A program made the translations under genes and the position numbers. From positions 56,431,268 through 56,495,267 of the forward strand of contig CM043944.1 in NCBI GenBank assembly GCA_014529385.2: a stretch of 64,000 nt of DNA, in the 5' to 3' direction. The stretch comes from Adiantum capillus-veneris. Its lineage: Eukaryota; Streptophyta; Polypodiopsida; Polypodiales; Pteridaceae. The notes under the pieces are model-generated. The model had not been told where the DNA came from. It worked only from the letters and a program-made list of their open reading frames with translations, and made no database searches. How positions within the stretch are numbered: the first letter of the stretch is position 1; every line of letters starts with the position of its first letter. Of the stretch, positions 42,519-53,940 are shown one piece after another.

Positions 42519-42520
<2 letters not shown>

Positions 42521-42521
42521 C

Positions 42522-42761
42522 ATGGCATCCCTCCTATACGGCCCGCCGGAGTCTTGGATGATGCGGGAGCTCCTGCAGCAGGGTTATCCCTACGATTACT
42601 TTTCTCTGCAACCTGCCGTCGACTATATTTATGAAGAAGCAAAGCCTGAAATGCAGCGGCTATCTCCTATCCCTGAAGAGCCCGAAAGCACGTCGGCTGC
42701 TGCAAGCTTTGTTGCTTTCTTCAAGGCATTGCTGGCTTGTCTCATCCCTCTCGACGTGTAA
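42522..42761 (+). CDS. small ORF, 79 aa, hypothetical protein
   Basis: Starts at an ATG in strong context directly after a CT-rich leader. The protein begins MASLLYGPPESWMMRELLQQ, has an aromatic segment (YPYDYFSLQPAVDYIY), an acidic Pro/Glu/Ser middle (SPIPEEPESTS) and a hydrophobic end (FVAFFKALLACLIPLDV). The GC content and third-position GC are higher than in the neighbouring sequence, and the frame is not driven by simple repeats. I recognise no family. GTGTAA at the stop could also serve as a splice donor, so this may be the first exon of a longer gene. Of all frames in this microsatellite-rich stretch it is the only one that looks like a real gene. Confidence 0.4.
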   Translation: MASLLYGPPESWMMRELLQQGYPYDYFSLQPAVDYIYEEAKPEMQRLSPIPEEPESTSAAASFVAFFKALLACLIPLDV

Positions 42762-42814
42762 TTATATTATCACTGTAGTAACCTTCATAATTAGTATCCA
42801 ATGTCAAGAACATA

Positions 42815-43030
42815 TTGTGTGTGTGTGTGTGAGAGAGAGAGAGATTGATTTTATTATCGTCTTCGGAGGTCAAATATGACCTATGGGACCAAAGTTACAT
42901 GTGATGTAGTATGTGTCTAGCTGATGAATGACTCTCTATGCTCCAAAATTGTGGTGATGAGAGTTGCAATGGAGAGCCCACATTGTGGTTAGAAGAGGAA
43001 AGTGTGTAGGTCTAAGTCATGGCTAAAAAT

Positions 43031-43099
<69 letters not shown>

Positions 43100-43576
43100 G
43101 CACTAGTGACACTAAGTTAAAATTGTTAAATACATGCTATTCAGCAGGAAACAAAATAATTTAGTAGGTCTAAGGAGACAACCTCCTTAAGCGTAATGGT
43201 ATAGCTAATATGTCTGATTCTTGTCTTTGAGGTAATCGTTGAGGACTAAGAAAATATCATACTCTAGAATCCATATTTTTACGTGAAGAGATCTTACTTT
43301 TACGAGAGTCCTTTGAGCTCTAATGCTTTTATTTTCATTAGACAGTAAGTCCTTGGAAGCATGGATGTAAACATCATCATGGTAGAGTTCCTAAGTCAAA
43401 TTTATGAATTATCTAGGCCAAGATAATGGGGCAAGTGCACTTGCATTGAAGACTTGGAAGGGCTTGTAATTTTTTTTCTTATTTCGGGTAGTTATTTTTG
43501 GACCCCACAAAATTCAAATACAACTTGCTATTGTCGTCAACATGTTGATGGCAATGGTGTGTGTGTATGTGTGTTT

Positions 43577-43625
<49 letters not shown>

Positions 43626-43731
43626 AGAAGAAGAAGAAGAAGAAGAAGAGAATTTTAACGTCGTAGGAAACTATCCCAAGAGACCTTAAAGATCTATCCC
43701 GACGAGGAGAGTTGAACTCAAGACTTGTTAG

Positions 43732-43776
<45 letters not shown>

Positions 43777-43808
43777 CGACGAGGAGAGTTGAACTCAAGA
43801 CTTGTTAG

Positions 43809-43876
<68 letters not shown>

Positions 43877-43880
43877 GAGA
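42815..43880. repeat. cluster of GT/GA/GAA microsatellites
   Basis: Tracts: (GT)n(GA)n at 42815-42845; (GT)n(GA)n at 43030-43093; (GA)n(GAA)n at 43581-43650; (GA)n at 43735-43772; (GA)n at 43812-43880. The last two follow two copies of a 39-bp unique segment (43696 and 43773, ATCCCGACGAGGAGAG..), so unique plus GA tract was duplicated as a 77-bp unit. No gene. Confidence 0.9.
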
Positions 43881-43984
43881 ATACACATAGGTATGGTGGA
43901 GCTTCCTATAACCACTATAGTATCATTATTGTATATAGAATAAAATGGTAAGACAATAACTTTTATCTCCAATAGACTATCGAC

Positions 43985-44250
43985 GACCAATGTGGCTGTA
44001 AGCAACGTATCGACATACATCTGAGGTTTGTAGATTCGCTTATCATAAAAGGATAGAGCTTTGGTTAGTAGATTTGCAAGAACATCATCATTGAATCTTG
44101 AGCTTTGATTATGTGGACCTATCCACAAGCACCTCATGAATAAAGTGATAACTTACATCAATGTTCTTTGTCTTTGAACTTCTACATCGATATCCAAACC
44201 TCCCACTAGATCAAATAAGGAATATCACTTGCCCTTGAGTGACGTACAAT
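43985..44250 (-). pseudogene. copia RNase H end, decayed
   Basis: Minus strand: DVLANLLTKALSF (family DVLADLLTKAL) at about 44060-44090, with a broken segment above it (to 44250) resembling the KHIDV.YHFI.E..V region. Stops in between. It and 44560-44850 are probably one old minus-strand copia element. Confidence 0.55.
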
Positions 44251-44559
44251 CTTGCAAGCAAGACAATCATGAAACTGCACCACACTATTTAATATATACA
44301 AACATTTGATGCACACATTTCTTTCCAAAACAACCTTCATAATCAACATCAGTTTTTGTTTTCAACAACATATATGCTTGCCTCTAAAGAAAATATACAA
44401 CCCTTTTGTACATTCTCATATCTTTCACTGTGTTTCAATGACCTCTTGTCTAGATTTTTGATAAATACAACAAATCCTATTGCAAATGCAAATAAACCTT
44501 GTCAACCTGTCTTGCATAATGTGAATATTTTTTTTCTCAAATATCCTTTATGTAAAAGC

Positions 44560-44850
44560 TCTCATGTAGTATTGCCTTCACTACATCTACCTCAAGACTG
44601 ATCCTCCTAGCAACAATGAATATATAATCAACGTAAAGGTTTGGATTCTATGATCTTGAGATTTCTTTGGATGTAGGAAATAAAAAATTATCAGTTTATC
44701 TTCACCTATAACCCTACAACATTATAAAACCATCAAAGTTAGAATACCATTCCCTTGGTACCTACTTCAATTCATTGAGTTTTCTCTTAAACTTATACAT
44801 CAAAAACCCTTTGGCTGTTGCATGGAAATGGCGTGTCTCCTCTAGAAACC
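44560..44850 (-). pseudogene. copia reverse transcriptase fragment, decayed
   Basis: Minus strand from 44850: FLMYKFKRKLNELK (family LYGLKQ), VPREWYSNFDGFI (family APR.WY.K.D), DNFLF, then LYVDYIFIVA (family LYVDDILIAG). The second Asp of the catalytic YVDD is Tyr. Several stops. Sequence between 44250 and 44560 is unassigned. Confidence 0.7.
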
Positions 44851-45194
44851 AAAGAGAGAACTCTGTATAGAGTAGTAATTCTAAAAATGAAATAAAAATA
44901 AACTCATTATGTTTTTGATACGTTATGGATCTACAAACCTGGGTTGATATGACAACTTATGATCAAGGTTAAAACTCGGGAGCTCACTATGTATAAAATG
45001 TGTATATCACATGTGTTGAAAGACTATTTCTAAAACCCCTCAGCTGTGATTTTTTGACAAGTAAAATATACTCTTTTTTAATTCAATCTATAGTTTTTTT
45101 TTTCAATTTCAATTTATGGTATCCCTTCTATGAAAGTCACATAATTATTAAGTGACCCCCCCGACGGCTAAAACAACATTAATTTGCTCAAAAC

Positions 45195-47160
45195 TTAGCC
45201 ATTCTTGATCCATGTATGGAACATTTGCGGCATCAAAATCCACCATTTTAAGAAGGGAAAGGATCTGTCAATGATTACACTGACAAATCCTGAAGCAATC
45301 AAGGCTGATGGGCTTAGTGGGTTAAGGATAATGAAGCCATCAGAAGTACTAGAGGTACTAGTACTGGCAGGGGCAGGTACCAAGGGGACACTGGGAGGGA
45401 CATAGGTAGAGGGGCTTTTGCAAAGCATAGCCTAAACCGCTACATGTGTGAGAAGTATGGACACTTCGCAGTTTAGTGCCCAGAAGCTCCAAAACCAGAA
45501 GCACTTGACCAAAATGAACCAGTTCAATGCTAGTCATGGTAGTGACCAGAATCAAGGGGGTGATTATTAAGGTGATCCCAAATGAGAATGAGAGAAAATA
45601 GACAGCTAAAACCAGGAAGTGGGTGTAGAGCAGAGGGCAGTTTGGAAGGCAAAGGGCAAGGAAAAGGTAGTGGATGAATGACAGGAACATTATGAGCTTG
45701 CAGCCAAGATCACTAAGAATCTATCCAATAAATTGCTAGAACAGTCAAAATGTTCTGAAGCTCACACAATTCAAAAGCTATTGCCCCAGTCTTCATAAGG
45801 CCAGCAACATTAGAGTAAGAAGACATCATCTAGACCAAATGAGTCCATGATTGCTACTGTAGAGGGTCTGGTAAATGAGGTACGACAAGATTAGACTTGA
45901 CCGAGGCTAGATTCATTGGTCTGATGAAGGACCAATCAAGGGATCCATCTCAGATTCAGCCAACAACCAGTCAAGAGAAACCAATTACAAATGTGAAGAT
46001 AGTCATGAAGAGAAATCTTCCAGTTCAGAATTTAGTTATGGGAATGAACAAGATGCAATCTATGTGAAGGTCTGTGAATGCATTCAGAGTTGACAGTCAA
46101 GATGGATGATATCAAACACACACTACCAAAAGTTACAAAGTTCATTTGATAGAAGAGAAAACCTGAGGATGAAACCAAAGTAGTGGACCTAGCAGTCATC
46201 CAAGATGATGAGGTTTTGGTAATCCAGGTGTGGACTATAAATTGAGAAAGAAATACAAACCATTTTTAGTGGTTATACTGGATGGGGGAGCTGGTGTTAA
46301 TATTCTGGGAGAACATATAAGGCAAAAATTGGGGATCATGGACTTAAAACTAATACCATTCAGGGTCAGGATGACTAACCACAGGGTGGTTCAGGCCACT
46401 AGGTTATTTTAAAACATGTAAATCAGGGTGGGCATGGAAAAGTTCAAAACCAGCTTCTTGGTACTGGATGTTCAAGGAGAATATGGGATGCTCTTAGGTT
46501 GACCATGGCTTAGGATTGCTAGTGCAATACATGTCTACGCTAATCAAACACTAACAATTCCAGGAGCCGGTAAGAGAATTTAGATAAAAATTGACAACAC
46601 CAGGTGTTGGAAGAAGGATTTGAGACCTAAAGAGTTACGCAAGAAGTATGGGACAAAGAAGATGGAAAATATGCTTGCATAAACGAACATCTTTCCACCT
46701 TTGTAGATAGACTTGAGTGCTATGCTAATGGACAAGGAACACACAAAGAGACAAAGGAAACAACACCCATACCAATTCATGGAGCTGAATTTTGGAGAGA
46801 GATCGGTTTAGTTGGATGGACGGTCACCAGAACAGCCAACACTAGACAAAATGGATTTCAGACCAGTAGGGGACAACAGTCAAGTGAATTCTGAGGAAGG
46901 GAACCCAACAATCGAAGAAGCAAAGGTTTAAAATGGTTTAGTGGAGCTAGATAATCCCTTCAATAATTATGTGACTGGTATTCAAACTGAGAAAGAAGCC
47001 GAATCCATGGCTAAATAAAAGGGAGGAGGCCCGAATTGCTTACTCCTAGATGATCAAGAAGTTGAAGAGTTCAATGTTGGCTCATAAGATAACCATCAAT
47101 AAGCATCTGAAGCTAGAGATCAAAGACAAAGCAAAGGCATTGTTCCAAAAATACAAAAGA
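45195..47160 (+). pseudogene. Tat-like gypsy gag-protease remnant
   Basis: Plus strand. A degenerate CCHC knuckle (CEKYGHFAV-stop-CPE) near 45440-45480 follows an Arg/Gly-rich segment. A long low-conservation spacer leads to a retropepsin in the frame 46230-46412: VVILDGGAGVNILGEHIRQKLG (shortened: ILDGGAGVNILGE), with VRMTNHRVVQ and, after a stop, FLVLDVQGEYGMLLG and PWLRIASA. This arrangement (DGGAGVN and long spacer) is typical of Tat/Ogre-type elements. The remnant is cut on the right by the copia LTR at 47167. Confidence 0.65.
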
Positions 47161-47166
47161 CGTATT

Positions 47167-47434
47167 TGTGAAGGAGAGGAGCCGGGAGCACATTGAAAGC
47201 GGAAGAAGAAGACACAAACACACTCACACACACATCACCATAGCCACACACATAGGTTGGAGGGGGCGAGCCGTCACACACTGTGTGCCCCATTTCTTTC
47301 TTCTCTATCTTATGTACTAAGGCACAATACACATTGTACTTAGTGTTAGTGGCTCATACAAGCATATAGCTGTACACTTAAGGTTAGTAGCAGTTGGTGA
47401 TGGGCGGTCGGCCACATGGCCATTAAACCTAACA
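47167..47434 (-). repeat. 3' LTR of a minus-strand copia element
   Basis: 268 bp; minus strand TGTTAGGTTTAATGG to CTTCACA, preceded (on the minus strand) by the purine tract AAGTGGGAGAA (47435-47445). The 5' LTR is not present in the window. Confidence 0.8.
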
Positions 47435-47445
47435 TTCTCCCACTT

Positions 47446-48000
47446 GATGGCCAATGTGGGAGACCATAAGAATGGAAGAGAACCACTCTTCACCCAATGC
47501 CCATCAACTCACGACAATGCTGAAACTCATAGCTGGAGAGACTTTTAGTGAGTGCATCCGCTGTGTTCTCTGACGTAGGAATCTTCACTAAATCAAGGTT
47601 CTTGTTTGTCAAGAATTCACGAAGACTGAAGTGATAATGCACATCAATGTGTTTCGTTCTGGAATGAAACACTGGATTGTTAGCCAAGGCAATAGCACTT
47701 TGACTATCACAATGAAGAACTAGTGTACACTGCTCCAATCCAAGATCTTTCACTAGGCGAGCAAGCCAAATAGCTTCTTTGCATCCTCAGTCAATGAAAC
47801 ATACTTTGTTTTTATGGTAGAAATGGATGTACAGTCTTGAAGAACCGATCTCCAAGAAATGGCAAAACCAACAAATGTGTAAACCCAACATGTTGCTGAT
47901 TTACAATTGTCAACACAACCTGCATAATCACTGTCCAAATAAACATTTCTGCCTCTAGGCGCACCGCATGATAAACTTCAACTTTGTCCTCTACAAGACG
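47446..48000 (-). pseudogene. copia RNase H
   Basis: Minus strand frames 47938-47753 and 47753-47490 abut. They carry DSDYAGCVDNCKSATC (family D.D.AGd...r.Stsg), AISWRSVLQDCTS, KTKYVSLTE (family EAEYVAL.E; a catalytic Glu is changed), then LHCDSQSAIALANNP, RTKHIDVHYHF and NTADALTKSL. It degrades the RNA template in active relatives. The rest of pol is missing: similarity ends near 48000, next to satellite-like sequence. One frameshift. Confidence 0.85.
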
Positions 48001-48862
48001 CATGTGTTGAGCCCAAGATGGCATAGAATCTCCATGTTTTGTTTCAACTGTCTTCAAAAGTAGTCCTTCAAGGTCCAAAACAAGCACTCTTTTGATATTC
48101 TTGACAACAAGTGGCAGGTGACAAGGAGGTGATTGATATAAACGACAAGGCCTTGGATGAAGTTGGTTGGGTCCTTCAAAACCTTTCTTCAAATCATGCC
48201 TACAGATAGTCGACCCACTTTCTTGTAGTGATGACTCTGTAATTGAAAAACAAGAAATTTATGATGTTTCAAAGAATACAAACAGTTTCTACATTTTCTA
48301 CACTATGATATTATTAGATGACAAAGCCATCTTCAACTTCCTCATTGCCAATAAACAAATCCCAATTGAAAACCTTACAAAGATTCACCATTTCTCCAAG
48401 CTATGCTTCTTTGAAGCATGGAGAAAAGGAAGGTCTACCATCTGGCTAGGCTAGGCTCCACTATGAATGGGAGAAAAGTAAGATCTACCGTAGGTCCAAA
48501 CTAGGCTTGATGATGAGGGGTCTCTTGTTTCAAGGTCTACCACTTGTCCACGCTACACTTCATACAATATAGTGGTGGATAGCTAGACTCGATTGGGAAT
48601 GGGAAGAAAGGTGCAAGGTCCACCACCTGTCCAACCTCTTAGGCTCTTTGTTAAATGTTTTCCTTCTCACTGCATGGAGGACTTGTGATATGTTTCCCGT
48701 GAGGGGCTTTACCAAAAGGTCCACCACCTATCCAAGCTTGTTCCATGGAATATCTAGAAATATTTTTTTTGAGATCTACAAGAAGAAACAAAAAGATAAA
48801 TTTGATACCATGCACATGTATATTCAAGTATGTGAAACAAGGTTCAACTCATAAAAGGTACC
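48000..48862. repeat. diverged satellite-like copies, no gene
   Basis: Contains three or four degenerate phrases of the form AAGGTC(C/T)ACCACC(T)(G)TCCAAGC near 48430, 48530, 48620 and 48715. The same phrase is regular in the array at 53941-55599. Confidence 0.55.
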
Positions 48863-49924
48863 TTAGGGGTGTGTTTTATTTAGCCTTAGAATATTTTTCT
48901 CAGCTTTGACCTTGTTTATATAAGCCTTTGTAGTGGTTGCCTTCAATGGCCCCTTTGTACTACATCCCAATTGCCTAGCTAGATTGATCAATTGTGGTGC
49001 CTTCATGCTTTCAATAGTTGTAGCTTCATTTTCCAGTATCTCTTGTATTTGGGCTCGTCTGATGTCATTGTTGTCAGTTTTGTCACTTGCTCGATTGTGT
49101 TTGCCTTCAAGGATAGCTTCACCTTTATCATATTTTGGAGGAGTTATCCTTCTTGTAAAGAACACCTTGGCTGACCAAGCATCATTGTTTTGCTTCCAAT
49201 TATCTTTGATTTCTTTATATTCACTCTCATTTGTCAATGCTGGCTGTCCGTAATGATTAGAGGCAATGAAATTCCGCACATCCCTTGTCTCATCCAGCTC
49301 AAACAAGTAGGGAAGCAACTCCTCCAAGAGCATATTGTCAACCAGTTTTTCACCATCAAATTGGGATGGAAAAATACAATTGTTTGCAGGGGAAATGCAT
49401 CCCTTGTAAGGAAAGTCATCAATAAGCACTGTTCTTCGTGGGTCACATTCATACCCCATGGCAATTTTAGCTAGAGGCTTGAACATTGCCTCAATGGTTG
49501 GATTGTCAGGTCTAAATAATTTATTTCTTTGACAAGTGTAGCAACCTTCTTGATTCCAAATTGCAAAGAAAGGCAATGTACCTTTTGCTAAGCTCTCTAG
49601 TGCTTTAAGAATTTGAAGCACATTATTCCTAGTAGCCGTGAACCAAATTGCAACAGTAAACCTCTGTAATATAGTCTTCAAGAATTAAATGCAACCTGGC
49701 CTAAGTATAATATATCTTTTTGGATCTAGTTGCACTGATTGGTGGTGTGAGGACGGCTGAGGGGAACGTTTCAATACCAGACCATTTAAGTCCAAAATAA
49801 TTGTGAGTATGGATTTCTCAACATCTGCACTAAATGAAGTAGCAACAAATGGAAATGGCTCTTGAGCAGACGTTTTAGTCTCTTTTGAAGTAGGTTGCAT
49901 TGTTGGAGTAGGCATTTCTTGCAA
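48863..49924 (-). pseudogene. FCP1-like/SAP exon of the broken gene
   Basis: Two frames, 49924-49685 and 49681-48863, are in the same phase and separated by a single TAA codon. Together they hold the HAD-type FCP1 homology region followed by an acidic/Asn-rich linker (DKTDNNDIRRAQIQEILENE) and a C-terminal SAP-like helix-turn-helix of about 35 residues, a DNA- or chromatin-binding module in other proteins. The 272-codon open stretch is long for a pseudogene, which suggests a fairly recent loss or a reading error at the TAA. Upstream of 49924 the frame shifts to that of 50057. Confidence 0.7.
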
Positions 49925-50619
49925 GCTTGCTCAAGGTGCATATCACCAGACTTCGGTATAGACGTATCATCCACCTTGGGCATGTCAAAAATAGAATCAA
50001 GGGGTTCAACAATTGCGGACTCAACCACAGGGGCCTTATCTATCCCAGTTTGCGAATCTAAAAAACACAAATAACATTGGTTTCTCAAAAATCAATAGAA
50101 TTTAAATCACCAATTTTAAACATGTGGAAGTCGAACTTAGGAGTTTATTCAAGGTAAAATCAATATTATAATCCTTGAAACTATTGGTACACAAGGCAAC
50201 ATTAGTCTATACTACAATCTTTTGTGGCAAACTTGTACACCCTACATTGTAATAAAAATTAGTACTTAAGTGAATACTAAAGGCCACATAAAGGTAACAA
50301 CAACCATGATCTACTTAATTGATATTTGATCCATTAAAAGTCATATTGACACATGTAATTAAGACTTCTATCCATATAAATACTTGAAAACATCAAATAA
50401 AGTCATAGTCAACAAACTATGTGTCTCCTCATTCAAGTCGACCAATAGTCTCAACACATGCATAGCCATAACCTCTTGATTTAATGTCTAAAGATAAGCC
50501 TTTATCCAAAGATGTTAATTTCAAATGAAATATATAGCTCGTTTTAGACACTCGTACAATGAGAGGTATTTTTGTAATCCAACACATTTCCCTTTTCTAC
50601 AAATTTACAAATCTATGCC

Positions 50620-51070
50620 TAGTTAATCTCTCTCTTCTTCTATATTCAATTCTTCTCTCAATAGAGACCTTAATAGAAGCAAGGTCTACCACTTGTCCAA
50701 GCCAGTGCAAGGAAATGGCTATTGTTTTAAGTCTACCACAATTAGACTCCACAGAAGGTTCACCACCCCCGGGGTCTTCACTAAGGTTTACTGTACAATG
50801 TCACGTGAGTGTACAATAAGGGGGGTTTATAAGGCCAAAAAGGTAGATTTTACAAAGGAGGGTCCTGTATATAGGGGGTAAAATGGCAGTTTTGGTGCAC
50901 GCAAGTGACGTCTTCCTAGTACTACTAGTGAATCCCCCGGGTCACCACCACACTTGTTTGAATTAGCCTCCATGGACGGTCCACCACTTGTCCAAGCTAT
51001 ATGGGGTTGTTTGAAGGTGGGATCTATGTATGGTGCACCTACCCATGCTAGCCTTGAAAGTATAAAATAA
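50620..51070. repeat. satellite-like copies inside the long intron
   Basis: Phrases CTACCACTTGTCCAAGCC (about 50685), TTCACCACC near 50760 and GTCCACCACTTGTCCAAGCTA (shortened, about 50978) match the unit of the 180-bp array. They lie inside the intron 51310-50058 of the broken gene. Confidence 0.65.
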
Positions 51071-51408
51071 AAGGGATAGTACGAGGTCTAAAATTCATCA
51101 ATTCAAGCTCTTAAGTCTAGGCTAGTGTTGTTTTTTAAATCTAAGGGCTCATCACTAAAAAATTATAAGATTATTCTCTACATTTAAACCTTCAATTCTT
51201 GAAGATGAAAAAGATGGACTCAAAAAATACTACATAAAACAAAACCTAACATTAAGAGTATCAAACCAACAAGAATAGATGTTAACATATACAAGAAGTT
51301 CAAAACATACGTCCTTTCATTTCCAAGTAGGCCTCTATTGACAAAGGAGGTTGGTCTTCTTCTCCTTCTTTTTCTTGCGGAGAAATCTCTTCTCTGATGG
51401 GCACATCG

Positions 51409-52683
51409 TCAGCTAATTGCAAAGTAGGTTGTTGATCTTGAAGGCCAGCCCACTTTTTCTATATCAACATGGGCCTTAGCGAATTCGAGAAGCCTGGTTG
51501 CTAAGGTTGGTTGCTCTTGCACGCTCTCAACTAAGCAGATGACATCTTTTTTTTGTTGTAATCCTTCTTGTGCAACCAGAGAGCCATCACTAAAGAGATC
51601 TACAAGCTTGCGATCTTCAAAACAGTATGTATGAATGTAGTGCTTGACGAAAACTCCTTTGTCTTCCAAACATTGCAAACCTGACATGCCTTCATTTTCT
51701 ACTTGAAGTAAAGAACAATCAATTGGCATGGGATGTTCTTCTGATCTCCTTCTCAGGTCTTTAAATGCATTACCTTGTCCCATGAAGGCAATAACCACAA
51801 AGAATTGAATTGTTCCTTTGCAAGGTGCTAATGGAACGTGATGCAAGGCACCACAACAATGGTAGCTCACATGATCTCCCATACTCTGGAATGCACATTG
51901 CAATTTTGTGCGTTTAGAGAAATCTATAAATGCAAGAAACACAAATCTAGGATCAATTGAGCCTCCAAAAATAGCCAACATCCCATCCAAAGCATTGCTA
52001 AATATCTCCTCACTCCACTGCAAGTTGTCCCGATAGTGTTTTTTCAAGTCTAAAATGCATAAGCCAATAGGAATTTGGTTGCTGAAGTGGCGTTTCAAGT
52101 AGAGATTTCCTTCCATCTGTAGGTTCACCACATAGATGGACCATGGCAAATCAAGATACTCAATTTCCTCCTCGTGAAGGTGAATTGCCCATTGCATGTA
52201 TTTTATAGCTTCATCTGGAACATCCATTTTCTTTATTCCACGTTGCAAGCTATTTTTGAGCCATTGCTCACATAACATTAGAATGGTTTTATAAAATGCA
52301 TCATTGATTTTATACATGCTGACTATTTCCTCCCAATCTTTACATGGTGATGACTCATTCAAAGCATTGAAGCCTTCAAGAAGCGCGTCTTGAATGAGTT
52401 TGTCTTGTTTGAGTTGCTTGATTCGATCATACATATCAATTACATCACCATCTTTTGCACTCTTGGACAATAAAATCTTCTCATCTTTAATTTCTTCTTG
52501 AATGATCTTTACTTCTAATTCCTCAAGACCGCAAAGAAATATGAATATCGTTGTTGGGGGTTTCTTGTTCTCCTCCTCAAGCCTTTTAATAATTTCTAAC
52601 CAACAATCATAAACGCGATCGGAATATGTAACCATGTGTACCCGCTTAGCAATCCAACTTGCTCTTGCACTCATTCTTGCCAA
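51409..52683 (-). pseudogene. 424-codon open part of exon 2, family unknown
   Basis: Helical, charged N-terminal half (IIKRLEEENKKPPTTIFIFL; IIQEEIKDEKILL; MYDRIKQLKQDKLIQDALLE). The C-terminal half has a Cys/His-containing VSYHCCGALHHVPLAPCKGT, a small-residue turn FFVVIAFMGQGNAF, LQCLEDKGVFV, and DLFSDGSLVAQEGLQ..DVICLVESV. I know no family with these features. In frame it continues, by splicing, from VGWD at 52780. At about 51460 a one-base shift carries it to QPTLQLADDVPIREE and the exon end. Confidence 0.6.
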
Positions 52684-53940
52684 TCGAAGAAAAGTCTAGA
52701 AAGAAATATAACACCAATGAGGAGATTGAACTCAAGTGTTCAATTAAAGACAATAAGAAAGAAGAAGAAAGACACTTACATCCCATCCAACACGAGATGT
52801 ATGTCCCTCTGCAACTCCAGTTGCTGCCCTTGATGGTCGTCCTGTGCCGCAATATTTGACTGTAAGGTTGCTTGACATACAATGCTTTAGCCTCATCATT
52901 TGCAATGGCAGATATAGCAGTTGCAACCTTTGGAGGAGCATTTACAACAATACAAGCCTTTTGAAATTTATACACGTCAATCAATCTTTGAAATATCTCA
53001 TTGTTTTTTGGTTCATTGTGAAGCAAAACTTTTGCGGCATAAATTGAATGTTAAGTTGGCCATCAAGAATCGAATAATGATAATCTTGTAGTTTGCCCAC
53101 TTGTACCTCTTCTACTGCCAAAGGTGTACCCTTCTTTGCCTTTGCATTTTGAACATGCGTTAATTATACACACGCTGCAGGCTTAGTTGTACTCCAAGAA
53201 AATCCAAATAGCATGCTTTCAACATGTTTTCCATCAGTAGTACGTACATTATAGTGATCAGGAGCCAGCCAACAATTTTGAATAGGGATATCAAACTCCT
53301 TATATTGGAAAGGAAAATAACTTATATACTTAATCATTCCACTTGTATCTTTTTCTTGTCCTTTCATGGCCTCTTCCTCTAGAGCTTCTCGATCCACGAT
53401 TCTCATCTTGGACGTTGAACCTTGTGTTGAGGATGCTAGAGATGCATTGTCTACATCCAAAATAGAACTAGTCTCCTTAGGTGCTACTTTTTGCACTTTG
53501 AATTTCTTGTTTATAGGTGGTCGTGAAGCTTTCACCTTGTTTCCCTGTAGTGTGGCTATGATGGAGCGTTGAAGTTGATCTGCTGTGACACCTTGAGTTG
53601 ACTATTCAATCTTCCATCCTCGAGAAAACATTGTCTCATCTTTATTTTGAGACATGCGTGAAAACGCATATGCTCCTGGAGATAATTGGAATTCTTGATT
53701 CATTGGGACCATCAACTGTAGAGATAGAGGCTTCCACTACTTGGCCAACATCTTCAAATAGACTGTCATTCTCTTTCTTTGCAACAAATAGATGCACCTT
53801 ATGAAATTGTGCACCCTTCACACCATGTATATCTAGATATCAATTTCTTTGATCATTGCAAGTATAGTCAATTGAGACAGCCACCCTTGTAACATTTATT
53901 TTTGGTGCCATATCTTCCTAGAAAAGAAACAAATTCAATT

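Larger units (their letters stand above)
48863..53917 (-). pseudogene. broken multi-exon gene: unknown N-terminal region, FCP1-like domain, SAP-like end
   Basis: Likely start ATG at 53911-53909, right after a splice acceptor (TTTTCTAG). Exon 1 (53917-52780, with stops and frameshifts) includes SPGAYAFSRMSQNKDETMFS and HYSILDGQLN, loosely like a DGQHR/ParB-type motif. Intron 52779-52696 (GTAAGT...TTCTAG). Exon 2 (52695-51311) contains an open 424-codon frame of unknown family. Intron 51310-50058 (GTATGT...TTTTAG, phase 1, compatible on both sides). Last exon 50057-48863: FCP1 homology with IILDLNGLVLKR, VAIWFTATRNNVLQIL, RTVLIDDFPYKG and LLPYLFELDETRDV, then a SAP-like MKAPQLINLARQLG. The DxDx(T/V) motif reads DLNG, so phosphatase activity is doubtful. 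A TAA at 49685 lies inside the FCP1 domain, and five or more other breaks exist. Confidence 0.6.
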
